Assembly: GCA_963728925.1 (NCBI GenBank)
Contig: CAVSMB010000029.1
Coordinates: 248,001-312,000, forward strand
Direction: 5' to 3'
DNA length: 64,000 bases
From: JBBPZA01 sp963728925
Lineage (GTDB): Bacteria; Actinomycetota; Thermoleophilia; Solirubrobacterales; Solirubrobacteraceae
Part shown: piece after piece, positions 25,638 through 32,626 of the stretch
Position numbering within the stretch: the stretch's first letter is position 1
Layout of the letters: every line of letters begins with the position of its first letter
Program-made: the position numbers and the translations under genes
The notes under the pieces: model-generated
Database searches by the model: none
What the model was told of the DNA's origin: nothing
What the model saw: the letters and a program-made list of their open reading frames with translations, nothing else

Positions 25638-26351
25638 CTAGCGCGAAGCTGACGCTGCGCGTGCCCCCACCGGGCGGGCGAGGAGCTCGCGGAGCCGGTC
25701 GTCCGAGGGTGCGGGGATGGCGGACGCGGCCGTCGGACCGTGGAGCTCCGGGGCGAGCGGGTCACGACCGGTCCGCCGGGCGAGGGCGGCGAGCGGGCCG
25801 AAGAGCGCGGCCTGCACGAACGCGGGTGGGCGGGTGAAGCGGATCACGTCGCGGTACTCGTACGCGGTCGCCGCGAGCCAGAGCGGGTCGGGCATCCCCT
25901 TGGCGTTGACGCGTCCGAGCGCGCCGAGCGACCACATCGCCTCGATCATCGAGACGAAGCGCCCGGCGGGCCGGCCGGGGGCGTCGGCCGACGCCTCGAC
26001 CGCCACGCGCACCTGCGCGACGCCGTCGCCGGCGTTCCACCAATCGTGGACGGTCCCGGCGGGCACCTCGATCGCGCCCTCGCCCGCACGCGCCTCACGC
26101 TCGACGCCTGCGACCTGGAAGCTGACCGCGCCCGCCCTGAGCTCGAAGCGCTCCACGAGATGCTCGTGGACGTGGGCCCCGGCGAGGGCCGCGCCGGGCT
26201 GCAGCCACAGGTCCGCCTCGATGCGCCGGCCGGCGGTGTCGGCGGGACCGACGGCGAGTCGAGCGAGCTCGCCGGTCACGGGGTTGTGGAGCCACCCACC
26301 GGTGGGCGTCTCTGTGGTGTTCGGGGTGGTGGTGGTCTGAGCGGTGGTCAT
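25638..26351 (-). CDS. Cupin-domain protein, probable MarR target
   Basis: The 237-residue protein opens with a Thr-rich leader. The cupin barrel follows (LQPGAALAGAHVHEHLVERFELRAG with HxHxxxxE ligands; EVPAGTVHDWWNAG with the second-motif His), then a helical C-terminal region of about 100 residues. The family role is not certain; similar proteins are annotated as cupin or quercetin-dioxygenase-like. The gene is divergent from a MarR regulator with 36 bp between starts and has a consensus-like promoter, TTGACT-N18-CATAAT, reading out across the operator. Confidence 0.8.
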   Translation of the reverse strand: MTTAQTTTTPNTTETPTGGWLHNPVTGELARLAVGPADTAGRRIEADLWLQPGAALAGAHVHEHLVERFELRAGAVSFQVAGVEREARAGEGAIEVPAGTVHDWWNAGDGVAQVRVAVEASADAPGRPAGRFVSMIEAMWSLGALGRVNAKGMPDPLWLAATAYEYRDVIRFTRPPAFVQAALFGPLAALARRTGRDPLAPELHGPTAASAIPAPSDDRLRELLARPVGARAASASR

Positions 26352-26364
26352 GTCCTCATCCCAA

Positions 26365-26409
26365 TTTCGTTAGGCTATCCAACCATTATGATACGACCAT
26401 CTAACGAAA
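26365..26409. promoter_or_regulatory. MarR-type operator overlapping the divergent promoter
   Basis: Perfect 9-bp arms TTTCGTTAG (26365-26373) and CTAACGAAA (26401-26409) are separated by 27 bp of AT-rich sequence. The - strand -10 (CATAAT) lies between the arms, and its -35 (TTGACT) overlaps the right arm. The start codon of the MarR gene (26388) also lies between the arms. Binding here should repress the cupin gene and the regulator itself. Confidence 0.6.
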
Positions 26410-26921
26410 GTCAAGAGTACCTCAGCGCGCGCGAAGCGGCGGCCGGCGAAGGTCGCTTCCGCCCTGCGCGCGCGCCGAGCGGGACCGACAACTTCGGCAA
26501 CCTCCTGCGCGACCCGGCGCTCGTCATGAACGAGCTCGTCGCCGGGGAGCTGGCCTTGCGCGGGTTCGCGGATCTGCGGCCCGCGCTGCTCGCGGTCGGG
26601 CAGCACATCCGGCCGGCGGGGTCGCGGGTCACCGAGCTCGCCGAGCGGTCCATGCTCACCAAGGCGACCGTCGTCTATCTCGTCGACGAGCTCGAGCGCC
26701 TCGGCTATGTCTTGCGGGAGCCCGATCCCGCGGACGGCCGCGCGAAGCTCGTCGTGCCCACGCAGCGGGCCCGCAAGGCCGAGACGGCCGCGCGCGAGGC
26801 GATCGCGGAGATCCGGGACGCATGGGGGCAGCTCATCGGACCCGAGGCGATGGCCACGCTCGAACGGGAGCTGCGACGGCTCCGGGCGGCGCTCTGGCCC
26901 GAGCTGGGGCGTTCCGCTTAG
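26388..26921 (+). CDS. MarR-family transcriptional regulator
   Basis: The protein has 177 residues from the ATG at 26388, the last in-frame start that retains the first dimerisation helix (FGNLLRDPALVMNELV). An ATG at 26526 would cut that helix. The winged helix-turn-helix is IRPAGSRVTELAERSMLTKATVVYLVDELERLGYVLREPDPADGRAKLVV, with the wing DPADGRAK. It is divergent from the cupin gene across a perfect inverted repeat, so autoregulation and repression of the cupin are expected. The ligand is unknown. Confidence 0.85.
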   Translation: MIRPSNESQEYLSAREAAAGEGRFRPARAPSGTDNFGNLLRDPALVMNELVAGELALRGFADLRPALLAVGQHIRPAGSRVTELAERSMLTKATVVYLVDELERLGYVLREPDPADGRAKLVVPTQRARKAETAAREAIAEIRDAWGQLIGPEAMATLERELRRLRAALWPELGRSA

Positions 26922-26942
26922 GCGCGGCAAAGGCGCTGTTCC

Positions 26943-26948
26943 TACCCT
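26943..26948 (+). promoter_or_regulatory. -10 element TACCCT of a probable leaderless promoter
   Basis: TACCCT is followed by 6 nt (CATCGC) and the ATG of the DsbA-like gene at 26955. No ribosome binding site is possible. Confidence 0.55.
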
Positions 26949-26954
26949 CATCGC

Positions 26955-27752
26955 ATGGCTAAACGACAGCAGGACAAGGCGCGGGCCAAGGCTGAGCGCG
27001 AGGCACGCGAGCGCGAGCTCGCCTCGGCGCAACGGCGCAAGCGACGGCTGTGGCAGCTCGGCGCCGTGGCGGCCTTCGCGGTGGCACTCGTCGCGGTCCT
27101 CGTCGTCATCAGCCAGAGCGGGAACGACGACGCGCCGAGCGCCGGCACGAAGAACGCGTCGGGCGTGGTCGGCGCTCCCCAGACGACACGGCTCTTCGCG
27201 GGCATCGCGCAGCGGGCGGACTCACTGGGCGACCCGTCCGCGCCGGTCGTGATGACCGAGTACGCCGACCTGCAGTGTCCGTTCTGCCGCGACTACACGC
27301 TGCAGGCGATGCCGACGCTCGTGCAGCGCTACGTGCGCACGGGCAAGGTCCGCATGCAGCTCAAGCTGGTGAGCATCATCGGCCCGGACTCCGACAAGCT
27401 CAACCGCGCCGCGGCGTCGGCGGCGACCCGGAACCGCCTGTGGAACTTCGCCGACCTCACCTACCGCAACCAGGGCGAGGAGAACTCGGGCTGGGTCACC
27501 GACGAGCTCATCGGCAAGCTCGCCGCCGCCACGCCGGGGCTGGTGCCGGCAACCGTCGTCGCCGCCGCCAACGACCCCGGCTCGAGCACCCTGCCGGCGT
27601 CCTGGTCGGCGGCCGCGCAGGCCGCGGGCGTCAACTCGACGCCGACCTTCACCCTCGCTCGCCGCGGCCAGGCGCCCGAGCCCGTGAACGTCTCGAGCCT
27701 CGACGCGAGCGCCTTCACCGGGCCGATCGACTCGCTGCTCGGCGGTCGATGA
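26955..27752 (+). CDS. Membrane-anchored DsbA-like thiol oxidoreductase
   Basis: The 265-residue protein has a highly charged Lys/Arg/Glu N-terminal helix (1-32), a transmembrane helix at about 34-54, then a thioredoxin-fold domain with helical insert. The active site CPFC lies in EYADLQCPFCRDYTLQ (near residue 103), and the cis-Pro loop is GVNSTPTFTLARRG. It should introduce disulfide bonds into exported proteins. An ATGA overlap couples it to the VKOR gene that would reoxidise it, so both form a complete extracytoplasmic oxidation pair. Confidence 0.9.
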   Translation: MAKRQQDKARAKAEREARERELASAQRRKRRLWQLGAVAAFAVALVAVLVVISQSGNDDAPSAGTKNASGVVGAPQTTRLFAGIAQRADSLGDPSAPVVMTEYADLQCPFCRDYTLQAMPTLVQRYVRTGKVRMQLKLVSIIGPDSDKLNRAAASAATRNRLWNFADLTYRNQGEENSGWVTDELIGKLAAATPGLVPATVVAAANDPGSSTLPASWSAAAQAAGVNSTPTFTLARRGQAPEPVNVSSLDASAFTGPIDSLLGGR

Positions 27753-28243
27753 GCGAACGCGCGCTCGTCGAGTCGGCGTCGCCGGCGCTCGCCGGCGGCC
27801 GCGAGGCGGCGCCCCCCGCCGACCGCCGCCTGCGCGCGGCGATCGGCGTCGTGGCGCTGCTTGGCCTCGGGGTGTCGGGCTACCTGACCTACGTCCACTA
27901 CGCCGGCCTCTCGCCGGTGTGCGCCGGTGGAGGCGGCGGCTGCGAGCGGGTGCAGGCCTCGCGCTACGCCGAGCTGGCCGGCGTGCCGGTCGCGCTGCTG
28001 GGCGTCGCCGGCTACACGGCGATCCTCGCGTCCCTCGCCCTGCCCGGCGAGAACGGACGCCTGGCGACCGCCGCCCTGGCCCTCGCCGGCCTCGGCTTCA
28101 GCCTCTACCTCACCTACCTCGAGCTCTTCGTGATCGACGCGATCTGCCAGTGGTGCGTCTCGAGCGGGGTGCTCATGACGGTGGTGGCGGCGCTCGCGGT
28201 CGTCCGCCTCCTGCGGTCCTCCGAGGCCGCGGGCCCAGACTGA
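27749..28243 (+). CDS. Vitamin K epoxide reductase (VKOR) family protein
   Basis: The 164-residue membrane protein has four hydrophobic segments. Four functional Cys are visible: the loop pair in SPVCAGGGGGCERV and the active CQWC near the start of the last helix (DAICQWCVSSGVLMT). The conserved Ser/Tyr region SRYAELAGVPVALLGVAGY is present. It reoxidises the preceding DsbA-like protein and passes electrons to menaquinone. It starts at the ATGA overlap at 27749. Confidence 0.9.
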   Translation: MSERALVESASPALAGGREAAPPADRRLRAAIGVVALLGLGVSGYLTYVHYAGLSPVCAGGGGGCERVQASRYAELAGVPVALLGVAGYTAILASLALPGENGRLATAALALAGLGFSLYLTYLELFVIDAICQWCVSSGVLMTVVAALAVVRLLRSSEAAGPD

Positions 28244-28264
28244 GGCTTTACAAAACCGCCGCAC

Positions 28265-28301
28265 CCGTGCACGGACCGGGGGGTTACACTCGCCGTGCAC
28301 G
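28265..28301. promoter_or_regulatory. Repeated palindrome flanking a -10-like hexamer
   Basis: CCGTGCACGG (28265-28274) is a perfect palindrome, and CCGTGCACG recurs at 28293-28301. Between them lies TACACT (28285-28290), a plausible -10 for the riboswitch transcript. Two identical sites 28 bp apart around a promoter suggest a DNA-binding regulator acting on top of the riboswitch; the protein is unknown. Confidence 0.4.
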
Positions 28302-28305
28302 TCAA

Positions 28306-28455
28306 CCGAACGCCGAGTTCGCGGCCGGAGACGGTCGTGGAGCGGGGGACCCAGGTTGGTGGCCGGGCCGCGCAAGCGGCACGGCCTGGGGCGAACCGGG
28401 CGCGTAGCGCCCGGCGCGGACTCTCACCGCGAGCCCGTCAGCTCACCTCGCAGGC
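28306..28455 (+). promoter_or_regulatory. Cyclic di-AMP riboswitch (ydaO/yuaA type)
   Basis: The leader of the following gene contains the conserved blocks of the c-di-AMP aptamer in order. They are GCCGAGTTCGCGGCCGG near the 5' side, GGAGCGGGGGACCCA (28339-28353), GGGGCGAA (28388-28395) after a GC-rich stem, a CGCGGACTCTCACCGCG stem, and the 3' block CCCGTCAGCTCACCTCGCAGGC shortened here as CAGCTCACCTCGCAGGC (28439-28455). The aptamer ends 2 nt before the AGGAGA ribosome binding site (28458-28463), so no separate terminator hairpin fits. Control of translation, or of transcription within the aptamer, is inferred. In actinobacteria this riboswitch commonly precedes cell-wall hydrolase genes, as here. 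Confidence 0.85.
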
Positions 28456-28471
28456 ACAGGAGAGACCGTTG

Positions 28472-29713
28472 ATGAAGGATCACCGGATCGTCACGGCCGC
28501 GCGCGGCCTGCTGCTCGCCCTCGCCCTACCCCTCGCGCTCGCGGCGACCCCCGCGCTCGCCGCCGGCGGCGGGACCGCGCCCGGGGCGACGGGGACGCCG
28601 ACCACGCCGTCGGGCGGCGCCACGCCGGTCGCCTCGACCCCGGTCGCCTCGAGCCCGGGCTCGGGGTCGCCCTTCGACGGCAACGCGATGTGGATCTGGC
28701 AGCTCCCCAGGACCGAGCGCGGCAACCTCGCCGCCATCGCCGCGCGGGCGAAGGCGAACAACGTGCGCGCGCTCTACGTCAAGAGCGCCGACGGCCCCCG
28801 CAACGACTGGCGCCAGTTCACGCCGGAGATGGTCCGCTACTTCCACTCGCAGGGGCTGAAGGTCTGCGGCTGGCACTACGTCTACGGGAACCTGCCGACT
28901 GCGGAGGCGAGGCTGAGCGCCAACGCCATCCGCGACGGCGCCGACTGCGTGATCATCGACGCCGAGGCAGAGTACGAGGGCAAGTACGTGTCGGCGGACG
29001 TCTACATGCGCAAGCTGCGCGCCGCCGTCGGGGCCGACGTCCCGATCGCCCTGGCCGGCTTCCCCTACGTCGACTACCACCCGAGCTTCCCCTACTCGGT
29101 GTTCATGCGCCCGCAGGACGGCGCGCAGTACAACCTGCCGCAGATGTACTGGAAGGCGATCGGCACGTCGGTCGACACGGTGTACCGCCACACCTACCGC
29201 TGGAACCTCCCCTACGGCCGGCCGATCTTCCCGCTCGGTCAGATCTGGCAGAACCCGACGCGCTCGGAGATCAAGCGCTTCCGCCAGCTCGCCTCGGCCT
29301 ACGGCGCCACGGGGTACAGCTGGTGGGAGTGGTCGCAGGGCGGCGCGAGCACGTTCAGGGCGACGGGCAAGCCGCTCTCGACCGCGGCGGCGCCGCGCAC
29401 CGCCGAGCCGGTGACGGTCGGCCGCGGCTCGAGGGGCGACTGGGTCGTGTGGGCCCAGGAGCACCTCAACGGCGCCGGCCAGGCCGTCGCGGTGACGGGG
29501 TACTTCGGCTTGCAGACCCGGAAGGCCGTCACGGCCTTCCAGGCGGCCCGCGCACTGCCCGCGACCGGGGTGATCGACCCGGCCACGTGGCAGGCGCTCC
29601 TCCGGGTCACGCCTGCCTCGACGGCGTGGTCGCGCAAGGCCAAGCGCCCGGCGACGGCGACGGCGTCGGTCGCCGCCCGACCGATCGCCGACTCCGTCCG
29701 GCCCGCCCCGTAG
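28472..29713 (+). CDS. Secreted GH25-like/TIM-barrel protein with peptidoglycan-binding domain
   Basis: The protein has 413 residues from an ATG with AGGAGA 8 nt upstream. The signal peptide (MKDHRIVTAARGLLLALALPLALA...ALA) precedes a Thr/Ser/Pro linker. A TIM-barrel-like domain of about 230 residues follows (WIWQLPRTERGNLAAIAARAK, VCGWHYVYG, DCVIIDAEAEYEG, GYSWWEWSQGG). The acidic cluster IIDAEAE at a strand end matches the catalytic position of GH25-like lysozymes. The C-terminal PG_binding_1 domain reads VGRGSRGDWVVWAQEHLN and TGYFGLQTRKAVTAFQ. It is likely a wall remodelling enzyme controlled by c-di-AMP; hydrolase activity is inferred from fold and context. Confidence 0.8.
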   Translation: MKDHRIVTAARGLLLALALPLALAATPALAAGGGTAPGATGTPTTPSGGATPVASTPVASSPGSGSPFDGNAMWIWQLPRTERGNLAAIAARAKANNVRALYVKSADGPRNDWRQFTPEMVRYFHSQGLKVCGWHYVYGNLPTAEARLSANAIRDGADCVIIDAEAEYEGKYVSADVYMRKLRAAVGADVPIALAGFPYVDYHPSFPYSVFMRPQDGAQYNLPQMYWKAIGTSVDTVYRHTYRWNLPYGRPIFPLGQIWQNPTRSEIKRFRQLASAYGATGYSWWEWSQGGASTFRATGKPLSTAAAPRTAEPVTVGRGSRGDWVVWAQEHLNGAGQAVAVTGYFGLQTRKAVTAFQAARALPATGVIDPATWQALLRVTPASTAWSRKAKRPATATASVAARPIADSVRPAP

Positions 29714-29748
29714 CGTGCGTCCGCCAGCCGAACGGAGGAGGGTCAAGC

Positions 29749-29895
29749 ATGGCCGAGGGATACTGCGTCAAGGAACGCAAGAAGGTCGAGATCCAGGGCG
29801 CCAAGCAGGTGACGATGAAGAACGGGCGTCCCGCGATCCAGGGGGTCTGCCCAGACTGCGGGACCAAGATCTTCAAAATCGGGAAGCTCGCCTGA
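29749..29895 (+). CDS. DUF5679-family small protein with a missing zinc-site Cys
   Basis: This 48-residue protein has a strong ribosome binding site (GGAGGAGGG) before ATG 29749. It shows the DUF5679 pattern: YCVKxRKKVEI, VTMKNGRPAIQGVCPDCGTKIFKIGK. As I recall the family, it has two CxxC knuckles; here the first reads CVKE instead of CVKC, while CPDC is intact. The function of the family is unknown. The protein is followed at once by a strong hairpin. Confidence 0.8.
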   Translation: MAEGYCVKERKKVEIQGAKQVTMKNGRPAIQGVCPDCGTKIFKIGKLA

Positions 29896-29921
29896 GCGGT
29901 TCCTGCCGGCAGGAACCGCTC
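29894..29921. terminator. Perfect 28-bp palindrome, bidirectional terminator
   Basis: Two 14-nt arms starting GAGCGGTTCCTGCC form a gapless perfect palindrome between the convergent DUF5679 and MetE-like genes. There is no long T tract, but the following ATCCTTCGCTTCCTT is T/C-rich. It begins on the last two bases of the DUF5679 stop codon. Confidence 0.75.
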
Positions 29922-29938
29922 ATCCTTCGCTTCCTTCG

Positions 29939-30757
29939 CTAGGTGGGGCTGGCCCTCGGCTCTCCGGCCTCCGGCTCTCCCCACACCCGTTCGGCCGTCC
30001 GGGCCAGGAGCTCGAGCTTGGCGCGCTCGTCTGCGACCGTGAGCGCGTTGCCGACGACCGAGGTGGCGAAGCCGCACTGGGTGCCGACCGCGAGGCGGTC
30101 GAGCGGGACGATCCGCGCGGCCTCGCGGATGCGGGCCTCGAGCTCCTGCTCGCTCTCACGGCGCGGGCCCTTGGTCGTCACGAGGCCGAGCACGACGATC
30201 GCGTCGTCGCGGACGAGTCGCAACGGCTCGAACCCGCCCGAGCGCTCGTCGTCGTACTCGAGCAGCAGGCGGTCGGCGCGCACGCCGCCCAGCACCGGCG
30301 CAGCGATCTCCTCGTAGCCGCCGGCGACGAGCCAGCGCGAGTCCTGGTTGCCGCGGCACAGGTGAAAGCCGAAGACCACCCCCTCGCCTCGCGCCGCGTC
30401 GACGACAGCCGCCTGCGCGGGGCGCTCCACGCGCTTGTCGCCCAGCTCGTCGGAGTGCCAGTTCCCCCACAGCCAGCTCTGGAGGCCCACTCCCTCGAAG
30501 CCTGCAACGGCGGCGGTCAGCTCGCTCTGGAAGGACTCGCGGCGCAGCTCGCCGTCGGTGACGACTGCGCAGCCGGCCGCCTCCTGGAGGGCGACGACCT
30601 CGCGCACCGCCTCGTCCTCGACGCGCTTGAACGAGCGTGCGTCAAGCCCACCGGCGACGAGCCGGTCGCGGGCCGCGAGCAGCGCGGGCGAGCGCAGCAG
30701 GGAGCCGACGTGGTCGCAGCGCAGCGACGACTCCGGGTGGGCGCGCGGGACGCTCAT
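29939..30757 (-). CDS. MetE/YxjG-like methyltransferase missing its central third
   Basis: The 272-residue protein keeps the N-terminal block (RCDHVGSLLRSPALLAARD, VTDGELRRESFQSEL, WLWGNWHSDELGDKRVERP). Near residue 125 it jumps to the C-terminal block (VVFGFHLCRGNQDSRWLVAGGYEEIAAPV, LLLEYDDERSGGFEPL, VGTQCGFATSVVGN). The family is normally about 370 residues; the middle with the TLPSPS and YxQxD segments is absent. The zinc ligands are all present (His and Cys of HLCRGN, Glu of LEYDD, Cys of QCGF). The barrel cannot close normally, so activity is doubtful. It is probably an in-frame internal deletion, with intact start and stop. Confidence 0.75.
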   Translation of the reverse strand: MSVPRAHPESSLRCDHVGSLLRSPALLAARDRLVAGGLDARSFKRVEDEAVREVVALQEAAGCAVVTDGELRRESFQSELTAAVAGFEGVGLQSWLWGNWHSDELGDKRVERPAQAAVVDAARGEGVVFGFHLCRGNQDSRWLVAGGYEEIAAPVLGGVRADRLLLEYDDERSGGFEPLRLVRDDAIVVLGLVTTKGPRRESEQELEARIREAARIVPLDRLAVGTQCGFATSVVGNALTVADERAKLELLARTAERVWGEPEAGEPRASPT

Positions 30758-30845
30758 GACCGTGTCTTACCCACCTGCGCGGGTGGCCGCCGCCGGCGCC
30801 GCCTGGCGGGCACGACCGGCGTGGCCGGACCGCTGGGAGTCGTGC

Positions 30846-30851
30846 TAGCTT
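30846..30851 (+). promoter_or_regulatory. -10 element TAGCTT of the cold-shock gene
   Basis: TAGCTT at 30846-30851 would start a transcript near 30858, leaving a leader of about 115 nt before the cold-shock ATG. Long structured leaders are typical of csp mRNAs. No other gene lies between 30758 and 30972. Confidence 0.4.
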
Positions 30852-30972
30852 TCCGCCCGTCGGCGCCGGGTCGGGTGATCCGGCGGCAACTGGTGCAGGC
30901 GTCGCAGACGTTGCTGGACAGCATCCTCCGCGGACGAAGCACAGACTCAACGGCGTGGAGGTAAACACACGC

Positions 30973-31176
30973 ATGCCTACCGGAACGGTCAAGTGGTTCA
31001 GCGACGAGAAGGGCTTCGGGTTCATCACGCCCGACGATGGGGACCGCGACCTGTTCGTCCACTTCACCGGCATATCCGGTGACGGGTACCGCTCGCTGGC
31101 CGAGGGCACCAAGGTGACCTACGAGCCCGAGCAGGGCGACAAGGGCCCGAAGGCAGTCAACGTCGTAAAGATCTAG
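30973..31176 (+). CDS. csp: CspA-family cold-shock protein
   Basis: The 67-residue single OB-fold protein has RNP1 KGFGFITP and RNP2 DLFVHFT, and opens with the usual GTVKWFSDEKGFGF. It binds single-stranded RNA/DNA as an RNA chaperone. The ATG at 30973 has GGAGG 11 nt upstream; an in-frame GTG at 30955 precedes that site and is less likely. The YRSL-AEGTKVTYEPEQGDKGPKAVNV end is standard for actinobacterial members. Confidence 0.95.
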   Translation: MPTGTVKWFSDEKGFGFITPDDGDRDLFVHFTGISGDGYRSLAEGTKVTYEPEQGDKGPKAVNVVKI

Positions 31177-31197
31177 GCCGGGGGCCGCTCGCGGCGG

Positions 31198-31402
31198 TCA
31201 GGCGCGGGGGGAGTCGAGCTCGAGCCGCTCGAGCGCCTCGTCACGGGAGGCGGTGAGGACCACCGCGCTCGGCACCCCGCTCGGTCACCGCCGCCACGAG
31301 CTCGTCGCCGTCGACCGACCCGGCGTCGCCGCGCACCGGCAGCAGGATCGTGCGCTCGTCGACGGCGCGGACCTCGAGTCCGGCGCCGCTCGATTCCGTC
31401 AC
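31198..31402 (-). pseudogene. Small gene downstream of the STAS gene, single-base frameshift
   Basis: A GTG at 31402 overlaps the STAS stop as GTGA and opens a frame (VTESSGAGLEVRAVDERTI, GDELVAAVTERG) that ends early at TGA. Removing one G from the GGGG run (CCCC at 31275-31278 on the + strand) joins it to a well-formed second half, PSAVVLTASRDEALERLELD, ending PRA at TGA 31198-31200. The restored product would be 67 residues. I do not recognise the family. Its place after a STAS antagonist hints at a partner-switching role, but nothing in it resembles a SpoIIAB kinase. Confidence 0.5.
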
Positions 31403-31758
31403 AGACAGGTCTGCGCCTGGTCGCGTGACCCGACGACGGTGAACACGCGGTGCAGGCCGGTGAGCTCGATGACCCGGATGATGTTGGGGTGGGTCGTGAC
31501 GACGAACACGCGCGCGCCGTGGCGTGCCAGGCGCCGCGCGGTCCCGACGAGGACCCCGAGCGTCGTCGAGTCGACGAAGGTCGTCTCCGACAGGTCGAGG
31601 ACCACGTCGCCGCCCGGCTCGGACGTCGCGTCGAGAAGGCGACGGCTGAGCTTGGGCGCAGCGAGCAGGTCGAGCTCGCCGCGGACCTGGACGACCGGCG
31701 TGCCGCCGTCGAGCGAGGCGTCAGACAGCGAGCAGTGTTCGGGCAGGGCTCGGGACAC
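31399..31758 (-). CDS. STAS-domain anti-sigma-factor antagonist
   Basis: The 119-residue SpoIIAA/RsbV-like protein has the strand VVQVRGELDLLAAPKL at the N-terminus and the phosphorylation site in DLSETTFVDSTTLGVLVG (Ser of DST). The likely role is release of an alternative sigma factor from its kinase when dephosphorylated. A PP2C phosphatase gene lies 35 bp upstream on the same strand and could act on it. No SpoIIAB/RsbW-type kinase gene is visible in the window. Confidence 0.88.
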   Translation of the reverse strand: MSRALPEHCSLSDASLDGGTPVVQVRGELDLLAAPKLSRRLLDATSEPGGDVVLDLSETTFVDSTTLGVLVGTARRLARHGARVFVVTTHPNIIRVIELTGLHRVFTVVGSRDQAQTCL

Positions 31759-31793
31759 GCGTCAGCAAGATACCCGTCTGGCGCGACATGACG

Positions 31794-32582
31794 CTATGCC
31801 GGTCGAAAGACCAGGACTCCGACGTTGTCGCTCGCACCGCGCGCGAGCGTCGTGTCGACGAGGGCGCCGACCGCCTCCTCGGGGCTCGAGGCGGCCGCGA
31901 GGATCGAGGCGATCTCCTCGTCGAGGAGGTGCTTGGTGAGCCCGTCGGTGCACAGCAGCAGCACGTCCGTGGGGCGCACGTCGTGGGTCTCGACGTCGAC
32001 GGCGACCTCGGCTTCGGCGCCGATGGCGCGCAGCAGCACCGAGGCGAGCGGACGGGAGATCGAGCGCACCGCGGCCTCGCCGCCCGCGTCGCGAAGTCCC
32101 TCAGCCATGGAGTGATCGCGGGTCAGGCGCTCGAGGCGGCCGACGCGCAGGCGGTAGAGGCGGCTGTCGCCGACGTGGGCGACGGTGGCGCCGGCCTCGC
32201 CGAGGGCGACGGCGGTCAGCGTCGTGCCCATCCCGCGCAGGTCCGGGGCGCTCGCCGCGAGACTGTGCACGGCGGCGTTCGCGCAGCGCACGGCGTGCGC
32301 GAGCGCCGCGGCCGGATCGGCCACAGCGGCCGTCGCCCGCAGGGTGTCGACGGCGAGCCGCGAGGCGACCTCGCCCGCGTTGGCGCCGCCAATGCCGTCG
32401 GCGACGGCCAGCAGGCGCGGGGTGACGAGCACGCTGTCCTGGTTGGTGGCCCGGTGGAGCCCGACGTGCGTGGCCGAGGCGGCGAGGGCGACCGGTACCG
32501 GCGGCAGATCGAAGGGCTGCGTCACGCACTCCGGCCGGCGAGGCGCGCGGGCGGCGGTCACGGGGCGTGAGGCGGTGGCCAT
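31794..32582 (-). CDS. PP2C-family Ser/Thr protein phosphatase
   Basis: The 262-residue protein has all PP2C metal motifs: LHRATNQDSVLV, LLAVADGIGGANAGEVAS, TVAHVGDSRLYRLR, LLCTDGLTKHLLDEE and RGASDNVGVLVF. It has no membrane segment, unlike mycobacterial PstP, and would be a cytosolic phosphatase of the Stp1 type. Targets may be Hanks-type kinases or the STAS protein encoded just downstream. A TAGCTT element 6 nt before the ATG predicts a leaderless mRNA. Confidence 0.92.
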   Translation of the reverse strand: MATASRPVTAARAPRRPECVTQPFDLPPVPVALAASATHVGLHRATNQDSVLVTPRLLAVADGIGGANAGEVASRLAVDTLRATAAVADPAAALAHAVRCANAAVHSLAASAPDLRGMGTTLTAVALGEAGATVAHVGDSRLYRLRVGRLERLTRDHSMAEGLRDAGGEAAVRSISRPLASVLLRAIGAEAEVAVDVETHDVRPTDVLLLCTDGLTKHLLDEEIASILAAASSPEEAVGALVDTTLARGASDNVGVLVFRPA

Positions 32583-32588
32583 GGCGAC

Positions 32589-32594
32589 AAGCTA
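32589..32594 (-). promoter_or_regulatory. -10 element TAGCTT of a probable leaderless promoter
   Basis: On the - strand TAGCTT is followed by GTCGCC and the ATG of the PP2C gene at 32582, a 6-nt spacing with no room for a ribosome binding site. Confidence 0.55.
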
Positions 32595-32626
32595 CGCCCC
32601 GGCCGTGAAGCGACCGTGAGGCCGGC

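Noticed and set aside
30758..30960. Cobalamin or SAM riboswitch before the MetE-like gene
   Set aside because: None of the conserved boxes of either class could be recognised on the - strand. The region is better explained as the long leader of the divergent cold-shock gene.
31177..31400. Intergenic region after the cold-shock gene as non-coding RNA
   Set aside because: The - strand explains it better as a frameshifted small gene coupled to the STAS gene.
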